Shown here piece after piece: positions 1-7,758 of a stretch of DNA of 10,015 bases. The translations under genes were made by a program, and so were the position numbers. The stretch comes from Acidobacteria bacterium UBA6911 (lineage in GTDB: Bacteria > Acidobacteriota > UBA6911): the NCBI GenBank assembly GCA_002451015.1, contig DKBB01000343.1:8062-18076 (forward strand), in the 5' to 3' direction. The notes under the pieces were generated by a model. It was not told the DNA's origin and searched no databases. It saw only the letters and a program-made list of their open reading frames with translations. How positions within the stretch are numbered: the stretch's first letter is position 1; the number at the start of each line of letters is the position of its first letter.

Positions 1-1592
1 AACTTGTGGTAGGCGAAATTCGGAAAACTGACGATAGATTTGCGTCCGACCCGAAGCATTTCCGTGATGAGATGCTCAACATCCCTGACCGCCTGAAGCG
101 TATGCGAGAGCACGATATAATCGAACTGGCCGTCTGAGAAAGGATAAAGCCCCGAGTTCAAGTCAGCCTGCACAACGTTCAGGCCTCTTTCCAGGCAGTA
201 GAGGACATCCTCTTCGTTCAGTTCGAGTCCCATCAGATTTTTGTTGCCGTTGGCGAGGAGCTTAACCAGCAAACCTCCACGGCCGCACCCGAGATCCAGC
301 ACACTCGCCGTCGGATCTACAAGCCGGACGATCTGTTCGTTGTCAAGACGGGGGCGGTGGATCGCACCGAACATGCTTGTCGGAGCATGAACGTAAAAAT
401 CGTCCTCCTCGACATGTTTTGGAGTGTCGCTTTGCATATTGTCCAGGAATGCGCGTATTAGTTCCCCGTAAATAGGCAGGTCATCCTGAAGCAGAAATGC
501 ATCATGGCCACAGCTGCTGACAACGTTGCAGTAACTGATCGACTTTCCAAGACCGAGAAGGGTGTTCGTCAATTCCTGAGACTGCTCCGGGGGAAACAAC
601 CAGTCGCTTGTAAAGCTGATGACAAGCCATCGGCACGTGGACCGGTTCAGGTTTTCAGAAAGCTCTTTTTCCGTATTTCCTAGGTTGAAAAGGTCCATAG
701 CCATGGAAAGCTTTATATAACTGTTGGCGTCAAACCTTTCTACGAATTTTCCACCCTGATATGCCAGATAAGAGCCAACGCTGAATTTCTTTTCAAACTC
801 GGTATCCAGTTCCCGCGGTTGGAGGCGGTTGGATTCAAACTTCTCCCTCATCGCTTCCGGAGACAGGTAAGTTATGTGACCCAGCATGCGGGCCAATGCC
901 AGACCGACCGCGGGAACGGTCCCCTTGTCGACGTAGTTGCCTTCATCAAAGTTCGGATCGCGTCGAATGGCGTTACGGCCGATTATATCAAATGCCAGCG
1001 CCTGCGTTGTCAGCCTGGCTGATGTGGCGATCGCTACCGCGCCGGCAACCCGGTCGGGATAACGAGTCGCCCATTGCAGTACCTGCTGGCCGCCCATGGA
1101 TCCTCCCACGACCGCAAGCAGGCGGTATACACCGAGATGATCGATCAGCCTTCGCTGTGTTTCCACGATGTCCGCGGTTGTTATGGTGGGAAAGGTGTCT
1201 CCGTAGCGACGGCCTGTCTCGGGATCCAAGCTGTTCGGGCCCGTGGTGCCGCGGCATCCCCCGAGAACGTTGGGACAGACCACGAAATACCTGTCGGTGT
1301 CGATGACTTTTCCGGGACCTACAACGATATCCCACCATCCCGGATCATCCTCCCCATCATGGGCGGCGGCATGCGAATCCCCGCTCAATGCGTGGCATAT
1401 CAGGACCGCGTTGTCCCGGGCTGCGTTCAGGTTTCCATAGGTTTCAAAGACAACGTTTACAAGAGAAAGTTTTCCACCCAGTTCTAGTTCGAGCGGTTCC
1501 TGGAAAACAGCCGTTTCCACATGTTTCAGAGGGCGTGACGAACGCACCCTGTCGCTGCTGTCAAAGATTTCAGTGGTCATCTTGTTTGCCAT
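1..1592 (-). CDS. metXW: Homoserine O-acyltransferase MetX fused to MetW domain (3' end cut by window edge)
   Basis: The first 530 codons are visible with no stop or frameshift. Residues about 20-385 are an alpha/beta-hydrolase MetX that acylates homoserine, most likely from acetyl-CoA. The sequence shows CHALSGDSH near residue 66, GGCRGTTGP near 111, the nucleophile elbow GGSMGG with Ser165, Asp330 in TSDWLFPP and His363 in CGHDAFLL, so the catalytic triad is complete. Residues about 410-530 are a MetW-type SAM-methyltransferase fold: VLDLGCGRGG at 431-440, the MetW-like LSHTLQAV at 495-502, and VSFPNF at 521-526. MetX and MetW are usually separate adjacent genes, and work in Pseudomonas links MetW to MetX activity. 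The ATG at 1592 is chosen because AAGGA lies 8 bases upstream, overlapping the metY stop; an in-frame ATG at 1580 has less support. The gene is probably co-transcribed with metY. Acetyl versus succinyl specificity cannot be settled by eye. Confidence 0.93.
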   Translation of the reverse strand, partial: MANKMTTEIFDSSDRVRSSRPLKHVETAVFQEPLELELGGKLSLVNVVFETYGNLNAARDNAVLICHALSGDSHAAAHDGEDDPGWWDIVVGPGKVIDTDRYFVVCPNVLGGCRGTTGPNSLDPETGRRYGDTFPTITTADIVETQRRLIDHLGVYRLLAVVGGSMGGQQVLQWATRYPDRVAGAVAIATSARLTTQALAFDIIGRNAIRRDPNFDEGNYVDKGTVPAVGLALARMLGHITYLSPEAMREKFESNRLQPRELDTEFEKKFSVGSYLAYQGGKFVERFDANSYIKLSMAMDLFNLGNTEKELSENLNRSTCRWLVISFTSDWLFPPEQSQELTNTLLGLGKSISYCNVVSSCGHDAFLLQDDLPIYGELIRAFLDNMQSDTPKHVEEDDFYVHAPTSMFGAIHRPRLDNEQIVRLVDPTASVLDLGCGRGGLLVKLLANGNKNLMGLELNEEDVLYCLERGLNVVQADLNSGLYPFSDGQFDYIVLSHTLQAVRDVEHLITEMLRVGRKSIVSFPNFAYHK

Positions 1593-1603
1593 CCGTAAGT
1601 TCC

Positions 1604-2932
<1,329 letters not shown>

Positions 2933-2955
2933 TTAGTCCTATATAATCTGTTAAT

Positions 2956-2983
2956 ACTCTATTTATACGATAGAATTTGTCAA
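2956..2983 (-). promoter_or_regulatory. Candidate sigma70-type promoter of metY-metXW
   Basis: Read leftward, TTGACA (2978-2983) is a perfect -35. It is followed after 16 bases by TAGAGT (2956-2961), which keeps the key T, A, A and T positions of a -10. The leader to the metY ATG would be about 40 bases, too short for a SAM riboswitch, and I see no S-box consensus. The region is clearly AT-rich compared with the coding sequence around it. The promoter is predicted from sequence alone. Confidence 0.6.
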
Positions 2984-2987
2984 GTAT
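2965..2987. promoter_or_regulatory. Imperfect 23-base dyad over the metY -35 (possible operator)
   Basis: Read leftward, the half-sites are ATACTTGAC and CTATCGTAT, separated by AAATT. The outer four bases (ATAC/GTAT) are perfectly symmetric and the inner ones only partly so. The layout and the ATACTTGAC half resemble operators of Rrf2-family regulators such as IscR and CymR, which control Fe-S and sulfur genes. The element covers the -35, so a bound repressor would block transcription. The family assignment is a guess from resemblance. Confidence 0.35.
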
Positions 2988-3121
2988 TGATTTATGCGAA
3001 TTACACTATCCGTAAATTATTTTCTTTGCTAGGTTTTGTTGCGATTGGATTGGACGTGATTCCGGATAGAAGTCGTACTTGTTACTCGATCTGCATCACC
3101 AGGCAGTAAAATTAGGATTTA

Positions 3122-3631
3122 TTAATGTAAAAGACGGAGATAATGCTGGTAAGCCGGTGTATCGAAACAGACAAGCACTACTTTGTCCGGTAGAACATTC
3201 TGCTCTAGAAATCGGCTAATTTCGCCGATGGCGATCCGGGACGCTCTTTCAATGGGAAAACGGTATGCTCCCGTACTGATAGAGGGAAACGCAATGGAAT
3301 CAATCTCCAATTTTTTTGCCAGTTCCAGGCAATTACGGTAGCAGGCTTCCAGCAGCCGGTCTTCTCCATGATCCCCGTCTGTCCAGACAGGACCTACCGT
3401 GTGGATGATCCATGCCGCTTTCAAGTTGTACCCCTGGGTGACCTTTGCTTCACCGGTAGCGCAACCTCCAAGTTGCCTGCATTCTTGCAGCAGTTGTGCC
3501 CCGGCTGCCCGGTGGATGGCCCCGTCAACGCCCCCTCCGCCAAGGAGGCTGGTATTGGCCGCATTGACAACGGCGGCCACATCCAAAAGCGTAATATCGC
3601 CCTGTATTAATTCAATTCTGTTTTCCGCCAT
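3122..3631 (-). CDS. MacroD-type macrodomain protein (predicted ADP-ribosyl / O-acetyl-ADP-ribose hydrolase)
   Basis: This is a single macrodomain of 169 residues, the full size of the YmdB/MacroD class, and is expected to be cytoplasmic. The ligand loop NAANTSLLGGGGVDGAIH spans residues 23-40, with Asn25 and Asp35 at the positions of the active-site pair of E. coli YmdB. It is followed by GEAKVTQGYNL (60-70), HTVGPVW (77-83) and the phosphate-binding loop STGAYRFP (119-126). The family removes ADP-ribose from acidic side chains and hydrolyses O-acetyl-ADP-ribose; the physiological substrate here is unknown. The ATG at 3631 is backed by AGGGAG 4 bases upstream. The TPR gene ends 35 bases before it, so it is probably the last gene of the thiI-TPR-macrodomain unit. 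No ADP-ribosyltransferase gene is visible nearby, so this is not an obvious toxin-antitoxin pair such as DarTG. Confidence 0.9.
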   Translation of the reverse strand: MAENRIELIQGDITLLDVAAVVNAANTSLLGGGGVDGAIHRAAGAQLLQECRQLGGCATGEAKVTQGYNLKAAWIIHTVGPVWTDGDHGEDRLLEACYRNCLELAKKLEIDSIAFPSISTGAYRFPIERASRIAIGEISRFLEQNVLPDKVVLVCFDTPAYQHYLRLLH

Positions 3632-3666
3632 ATCGCTCCCTTTTTTCGGATTACCGGTTCAATCAT

Positions 3667-5610
3667 CTAAAGGGAATTTCCTGTTAATAGAATTTCAGCT
3701 TTTTTCGGCGTTTCCAGGGACGGGTCGGACTGTTCCATCACCCATAAGTATTGTCTGAAATATTGTTTTGCTTCATCGGTATTGTTTGCCTGAAGGCTGC
3801 ATTGTCCGGCGTCATAAAGCGCCTGGACCCAGGTTCCCGCAAACCAGGGTCTGTTATGAGGGAAGATCATGGCAGCTTTTTTTTCACGAATATCTGTGAA
3901 CTCGGCTGCGGCACTCTCCCACTGTTTTGCGCGCATCAAAATACGAGCCAGCGATACGGAGGGGGTTCCGAGAGATTCTTTGGCACGCAGGAAGGATTGC
4001 AGCGCTTCCCGTAAATTACCCTCTGACGATAGAATCTCTCCCTGTAGGCGGTCTGCAAGAGCCTCGATAAAGGAACTGGGCGGAATCGAACGCAAACGCA
4101 GGAGCATTTTTTCAGCGTCGTCCAGCCTGCCGGTTTCAGCAAGAATAGCTCCCAGTTCTGCTATAATGACCGGGTTGTTTCCCGTATCGGGAACCTCCAG
4201 ACATTCAGCGACCGCATCGGGTATGCTTCCCGTGAGCAGAAATATCCGTGCACGCGCCAGCCGTTTTGAAGCCTCCTCTGCGGCATCCCGACTTTTACGG
4301 TCTTCCTTAATTCCTTCAGCCAGAAGTTCAAGGGCATCCTTGAATTTTCCTCTGTAAATGTTTGCCTGGGCCAGAAGCATCATACTGCGCGACCTGTAGA
4401 GAGGACTGGGACTTGTTTTCTCGAAAGCCTGAATAGCATAGCGGGGATTGTTCTCTACCAAATCCAGTGACCCGAGAGCAATCATGATTTCCGGGTCCTC
4501 CGGAGTAAGCCTGGAGGCCTCTTCCAGTATTTTGCGAGCCCCGGGAGAATCCCGGTTGTAGAGGAGGGCAAGGCCAAGGCCAATACGGGATTCTATCCGG
4601 GTATCGTCGAGGACAACCGCCTTTCGATATTCTTCCACAGCCAACGAATAATTTCCAAGAACCACCGCACATTGACCGAGCTGAAAAAATGCCTGCCAAT
4701 CATAGGGGAATTCGGCCGCATAGGAATTAAACTGAGCCGTTGCTTCCGCATACCGATGCATCAGAATATGATCCAGCCCGTCGATCAGGTATCGGTACTT
4801 TAAAGGAAGATTCCCGGAATTATCTTTTGCCTGCGAAATGTATACGAGAGCGTCCCTCGGTTTTTGCAGACGGAGATAAAGCATGCCCAGGTACAGTTGT
4901 GCAACGGTCATATCGGGATCCAGTGCCAGAACATTCTTAAGGCGTTCGATGGCATCCCCGGGGCTCCTGTAGGAATAATAGGACAACGACTGTGAAAAAA
5001 GATCCAGGGTCTTAAATGCCGTTTCCGTCGCAAATATGTTGCCTGCCATCGCAGGCGATTCCCGGTTTTCGCCAAGACTCTGCCGGATTCGTTTGCCCAG
5101 ATTTTCTATTGTTACGGCCAGGTGTTTGAGGTCTTTCACCCATAGTGTGTCGACAAACAATTCCCGTTTTTCGTTTACGTGGATAAGCTTGGCGCTGATG
5201 ACCAGGGATTTGCCCAGGCGGTTTATACCTGGAAGCAGAATAACCGGAATGTTTTCAATGAGAGAGAGATTCCGTGCTCGGGATAGAGTCAAGCCCGCAT
5301 CCGATGTCTCGAAATGCTCTTTTAAAAATCGCCTGATTTTTATCTCCGGGTAAACAGCCAGTCGGTCAGACTGCTGCAGTGTCTGATGCAGAATCGGTTT
5401 GATACGAACCGCCAGGTCGGGATCTCCGGTGTTGTCGTCAAAATCCGCAATTAGCAGTTTTATGCCCGGTGGAGGTTTCTCTTTGGATTCAATGGGTTTT
5501 ATCGGGAACAGCAGCATTGAGACCGTAAGTACAACCGGGAATGGAATTATCAGGTGTTTAATAAAGGCTCTGGAGGACCTTTCAAGTCCTGGTTTTAAAT
5601 GATTATTCAT
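3667..5610 (-). CDS. Membrane-anchored TPR-repeat protein with N-terminal TolB/FlgO-like domain
   Basis: The protein has 647 residues from the ATG at 5610. Residues 16-36 form one hydrophobic segment after a basic N-terminus, so it is anchored or exported with the rest outside the cytoplasm. Residues 50-185 (LLIADFDDNTGDP at 52-64, a QTLQQSDRLAVYP stretch, then NLGKRIRQSLGE) resemble the TolB-N/FlgO-like region that precedes TPRs in many acidobacterial serine/threonine kinases, but no kinase domain is present. From about 215 to 625 there are TPR-like helical pairs with typical A-x-x-x-Y/F spacing, for example LGQCAVVLGNYSLAVEEYRKA at 311-331. The role is unknown; a scaffold or assembly function is the family expectation. 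An in-frame TTG at 5664 would give 18 more residues but lies deep inside thiI. The ATG overlaps the thiI stop by 8 bases and lacks a clear Shine-Dalgarno, suggesting translational coupling. Confidence 0.85.
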   Translation of the reverse strand: MNNHLKPGLERSSRAFIKHLIIPFPVVLTVSMLLFPIKPIESKEKPPPGIKLLIADFDDNTGDPDLAVRIKPILHQTLQQSDRLAVYPEIKIRRFLKEHFETSDAGLTLSRARNLSLIENIPVILLPGINRLGKSLVISAKLIHVNEKRELFVDTLWVKDLKHLAVTIENLGKRIRQSLGENRESPAMAGNIFATETAFKTLDLFSQSLSYYSYRSPGDAIERLKNVLALDPDMTVAQLYLGMLYLRLQKPRDALVYISQAKDNSGNLPLKYRYLIDGLDHILMHRYAEATAQFNSYAAEFPYDWQAFFQLGQCAVVLGNYSLAVEEYRKAVVLDDTRIESRIGLGLALLYNRDSPGARKILEEASRLTPEDPEIMIALGSLDLVENNPRYAIQAFEKTSPSPLYRSRSMMLLAQANIYRGKFKDALELLAEGIKEDRKSRDAAEEASKRLARARIFLLTGSIPDAVAECLEVPDTGNNPVIIAELGAILAETGRLDDAEKMLLRLRSIPPSSFIEALADRLQGEILSSEGNLREALQSFLRAKESLGTPSVSLARILMRAKQWESAAAEFTDIREKKAAMIFPHNRPWFAGTWVQALYDAGQCSLQANNTDEAKQYFRQYLWVMEQSDPSLETPKKAEILLTGNSL

Positions 5611-6796
5611 TGGGATCAAAAGTTGAAAAATCAAGCTCAATGGCTTCGCGGGTTGCCGAACCAAGGCAGGCGCGAACCAGGCCGGTTATATCCAGCCCGG
5701 CTTCAGCTTCCTCCGCCTGTTGCGGCCTGGACATTGTTTCGGGATGGCGCGGAACGAAAAGGGAGCAACAGTCCTGATCCGCCTGTATACTGATATCATA
5801 GGTGCCGATTTTCCTGGCGATCTCGATAATTTCCTCCTTGTCGGACCCTATCAGGGGACGGAAAATCGGCATTGTGCAGACGCCGGATATGGTCTGAATG
5901 TTTTCCAGGGTCTGACTGGCTACCTGGCCCAGACTGTCTCCCGTGATAAGGGCTTTTGCTTTTTCCTGTTCGGCGATCGCCTGTGCGATACGAACCATAA
6001 ATCTCCGGTAGAGAACCACCCGCAGGGAGGGTGGTGCATAGGCGACGATTTCTTTCTGGACATCCGCAAAGGGAACCATAAACAATCGGGATTGCTGCTG
6101 AAAACGTAACAGTATTTGAAGAATCTGCCGAACCTTGTCCTGGGATTCTACCGTAGTGTGAGGAAAACTGTGAAAATGAACGAAGAAAACTCGGCAGCCA
6201 CGGCGCATCAACCGATACGCGGCGACAGGAGAATCGATACCGCCGGACAGGAGGCAGAGGGCCTTCCCCCCCGTACCCGACGGCAGTCCGCCTGCCCCGG
6301 GTATTTTACGTAAGTATAGAAAGGCGCGATTTTCCACTATTTCCACATAAAAAGTTCTGTCCGGGTTTGACAGCCGAACATCGGCTTGGGTCCTTTGTTG
6401 TACAAAAGATCCCAGCTGTTCGTTCAACTGCTGGGAATTCAACGGGAAGTTTTTTGTTCCCCGGCGCGAGTCCATTTTAAAGGATTGAAATCCCCCCTGT
6501 GCGATTAAAAATTCCAGACCCGATTGGATGGCTTCCATCTCAGCGTCAACCTCCCAGGCTACGACGAAATTGGCAATGCCGAAAACCATGGAGAGGCGGT
6601 GCTCCATGGCTTCAATCGGTGAATCCTGGGATAATTCAATAATAAGTCGGCCGGAGATTTTCCGCACCTTGTGATATTTCAATCCCTTTAAAATCGAAGT
6701 GACGTGATTTTGGAGATGGGCTTCAAACCAGCCACGGTTGTTTCCTTTGAGGTTTATTTCATGGAAGTGAATGATGATTGTGCGTTTCACGCGCAT
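5603..6796 (-). CDS. thiI: tRNA 4-thiouridine sulfurtransferase ThiI (no rhodanese domain)
   Basis: ThiI adenylates tRNA U8 and transfers sulfur to make s4U; in many bacteria it also feeds sulfur to ThiS for the thiamine thiazole. The 397 residues match the short form (Bacillus type, about 400), which ends after the ATPase domain and lacks the C-terminal rhodanese. Residues 1-165 contain the N-terminal ferredoxin-like and THUMP region. The PP-loop is LLSGGIDSP at 182-190, followed by TGDSLGQVASQT at 285-296, PLIGSDKEEI at 314-323 and the paired cysteines DCCSLFVPRHP at 342-352. The cysteine desulfurase donor (IscS/NifZ type) is not in the window. The ATG at 6796 has only a weak purine stretch (GAG) upstream, but the N-terminus starts where the family does. 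It is the first gene of a leftward run with the TPR and macrodomain genes. Confidence 0.95.
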   Translation of the reverse strand: MRVKRTIIIHFHEINLKGNNRGWFEAHLQNHVTSILKGLKYHKVRKISGRLIIELSQDSPIEAMEHRLSMVFGIANFVVAWEVDAEMEAIQSGLEFLIAQGGFQSFKMDSRRGTKNFPLNSQQLNEQLGSFVQQRTQADVRLSNPDRTFYVEIVENRAFLYLRKIPGAGGLPSGTGGKALCLLSGGIDSPVAAYRLMRRGCRVFFVHFHSFPHTTVESQDKVRQILQILLRFQQQSRLFMVPFADVQKEIVAYAPPSLRVVLYRRFMVRIAQAIAEQEKAKALITGDSLGQVASQTLENIQTISGVCTMPIFRPLIGSDKEEIIEIARKIGTYDISIQADQDCCSLFVPRHPETMSRPQQAEEAEAGLDITGLVRACLGSATREAIELDFSTFDPNE

Positions 6797-6837
6797 AATC
6801 TTAACTCATTAATTCTTATTTCTCACGAGGTTTCGTA

Positions 6838-6874
6838 GCGGGAGGGGGGGCGCAGCGCCCCGCCCCCCTCCCGC
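6838..6874. repeat. Strong GC-only palindromic hairpin upstream of thiI
   Basis: The arms GCGGGAGGGGGG (6838-6849) and CCCCCCTCCCGC (6863-6874) pair perfectly over 12 base pairs around a 13-base loop. The loop region also contains a nested perfect palindrome, GGGGCGC-A-GCGCCCC (6847-6861), which competes with the outer pairing. Neither flank carries the T-run of an intrinsic terminator. It lies 42 bases before the thiI start, so it would sit in the thiI leader if transcription begins upstream. It could be a REP-like dispersed palindrome or a leader structure. Confidence 0.8.
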
Positions 6875-7001
6875 CAGCCGGTGCAGGACCGAAAGCCCCG
6901 CGCAGCCTTCCTGGAACAGTATGCCGAGGAATCCTGGATGCAGGCACAATGTTACGCTAGGCATAAATTCGAAACGGAGTGATATGAAACCGGATTAAAG
7001 T

Positions 7002-7022
7002 ATCCCCGACATTCTTGGGGAT
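7002..7022. other. Small stem-loop in the thiI upstream region
   Basis: ATCCCC (7002-7007) and GGGGAT (7017-7022) form a 6-bp stem with a 9-base loop. It falls within the possible thiI leader, between the candidate promoter and the GC hairpin. No T-run follows on either strand, and its function is unknown. Confidence 0.35.
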
Positions 7023-7037
7023 TCGTTGGAAGGATGC

Positions 7038-7065
7038 ATTATACTGAATGAGCCCCGGCAATGAA
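7038..7065 (-). promoter_or_regulatory. Candidate leftward promoter for the thiI unit
   Basis: Read leftward, TATAAT (7038-7043) is a perfect -10. The best -35 is TTCATT (7060-7065), weak, with a 16-base spacer. The resulting leader to thiI would be about 235 bases and contain the stem-loop at 7002-7022 and the GC hairpin. A direct repeat of ATAACC (7065-7070 and 7074-7079) abuts the weak -35, as activator sites often do. This is prediction from sequence only. Confidence 0.35.
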
Positions 7066-7147
7066 TAACCTTTATAACCCAGACCGACTGCGCGGAAAGG
7101 GACCGTTGTGAAAAGTTAAAAGGTATTTAGAATCAGTAACATAACTT

Positions 7148-7184
7148 CCTTATGCAAACCAGGTTTAGGCATAAACCTTATGCC
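7148..7184. promoter_or_regulatory. Cluster of TTATGC/GCATAA motifs with overlapping dyads
   Basis: CCTTATGC occurs at 7148-7155 and again at 7176-7183. Between them, AGGTTTA-GGCA-TAAACCT (7161-7178) is a perfect 7-bp stem-loop, and GGCATAA-ACC-TTATGCC (7168-7184) is a perfect 7-bp dyad sharing bases with it. The 9-mer TAGGCATAA also occurs at 6958-6966. The pattern looks like a multi-site operator, or alternatively mutually exclusive RNA stems, in the divergent region. No regulator family is recognised. Confidence 0.4.
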
Positions 7185-7291
7185 AGGCTTCATCGCATTT
7201 AAACATTAAATAAAAATCCTGACTACAGGCCAAACATCGGAATCCGAAGAAAATTCTGCTGCGTACGCCTGAAAACATCGAAACAGGCATT

Positions 7292-7321
7292 TTGGAAAAA
7301 CGTATTATCACTTAGTAATAA
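7292..7321 (+). promoter_or_regulatory. Candidate promoter and 17-base dyad operator of the blaI-like gene
   Basis: TTATCACT-T-AGTAATAA (7305-7321) is a dyad with 7 of 8 positions symmetric around a single central base. It overlaps the -10-like TAATAA (7316-7321) of a possible promoter whose -35 would be TTGGAA (7292-7297), 18 bases away. BlaI/MecI/CopY-family repressors bind short AT-rich dyads in their own promoters, so autoregulation is the natural reading. The site ends 53 bases before the ATG. Confidence 0.45.
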
Positions 7322-7374
7322 CGGAGCTGGTTGAAATCTGAGGGTATACGTATTAGCCGGGTTGGGAGAAAATT

Positions 7375-7758
7375 ATGAAAAATGACTTGGACAGGATAAT
7401 CCTTACGAGGCAGGAACTGCAAATCATGAAGGTGGTTTGGGACAGGGGTGCCGCATCCGTAAAGAATGTTTATTCTGTTATTTCCAAGAAAAAAAATACA
7501 GCCTATACAACTGTATTGACTATTATGGGCATTCTGGAATCAAAGGGCGTTCTAACACATACGAAATCGGGAAGAGCGTTCATCTACCGGCCTATTTTAA
7601 CCAGACAGCAGGCGACTCACAACCAAATCAGTGACCTTGTCGACCGTTTTTTTGACGGCAATCCCCAAAAACTGATTGAAAACATTCAGGAAAGCAACAC
7701 GGGATCGTGGAATATGAAAAATCAGCCCCAGAAAAAAGAAGCTCAGGCTTTACTTTAA
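7375..7758 (+). CDS. BlaI/MecI/CopY-family transcriptional repressor
   Basis: The protein has 127 residues, the usual size for this family of dimeric winged-helix repressors. Residues about 8-75 form the winged helix: LTRQELQIMKVVWDRG opens it as in BlaI, SVKNVYSVIS precedes the recognition region NTAYTTVLTIMGILESKGVL (41-60), and THTKSGRAFIYRP forms the wing. The region from about 76 carries the dimerisation helices. In the classical system the repressor is cut when a membrane M56 protease (BlaR1/MecR1) senses a signal, but no such gene lies beside this one. The ATG at 7375 has GGGAG 7 bases upstream. The 3' end overlaps the convergent VWA gene by the 4 bases TTAA. Its targets are unknown; its own promoter dyad is a candidate. 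Confidence 0.88.
   Translation: MKNDLDRIILTRQELQIMKVVWDRGAASVKNVYSVISKKKNTAYTTVLTIMGILESKGVLTHTKSGRAFIYRPILTRQQATHNQISDLVDRFFDGNPQKLIENIQESNTGSWNMKNQPQKKEAQALL

Larger units (their letters stand above)
6797..7374. other. Gene-free divergent intergenic region (578 bases)
   Basis: This region lies between thiI (leftward) and the blaI-like gene (rightward). No convincing protein gene is present on either strand and nothing folds like a tRNA. About 6838-6930 is GC-rich, and the rest is AT-rich and typical of regulatory DNA. From left to right it holds a strong GC hairpin (6838-6874), a 33-codon GTG reading frame (6881-6982) of doubtful status, a small stem-loop (7002-7022), a candidate leftward promoter (7038-7065) with an adjoining direct repeat, a cluster of TTATGC/GCATAA motifs (7148-7184) and a 17-base dyad (7305-7321). 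Confidence 0.8.

Noticed and set aside
896..1338. Open frames on both strands over the metX region (896-1306 plus, 988-1338 minus)
   Set aside because: They are out of frame with the uninterrupted MetX reading frame, which explains the region fully.
3122..3631. DarG-like antitoxin role for the macrodomain protein
   Set aside because: No DarT-type ADP-ribosyltransferase lies beside it, and the sequence matches the short YmdB/MacroD class.
3869..4357. 162-codon plus-strand frame, Ser/Arg-rich
   Set aside because: Antisense to the TPR gene; the biased composition is what the complementary frame of Leu/Ala/Glu-rich helices gives.
5603..6796. Truncation of ThiI because no rhodanese domain is present
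   Set aside because: Short ThiI proteins of about 400 residues without rhodanese are normal in many bacteria, and the ATPase motifs are complete.
6841..6850. G-quadruplex at the G-rich arm
   Set aside because: Only GGGA followed by seven G is present; there are not four separated G-runs.
6838..6874. Intrinsic terminator
   Set aside because: The stem is strong, but neither flank has a T-run (CAGCCGG on one side, TACGAAA on the other), and no gene ends next to it.
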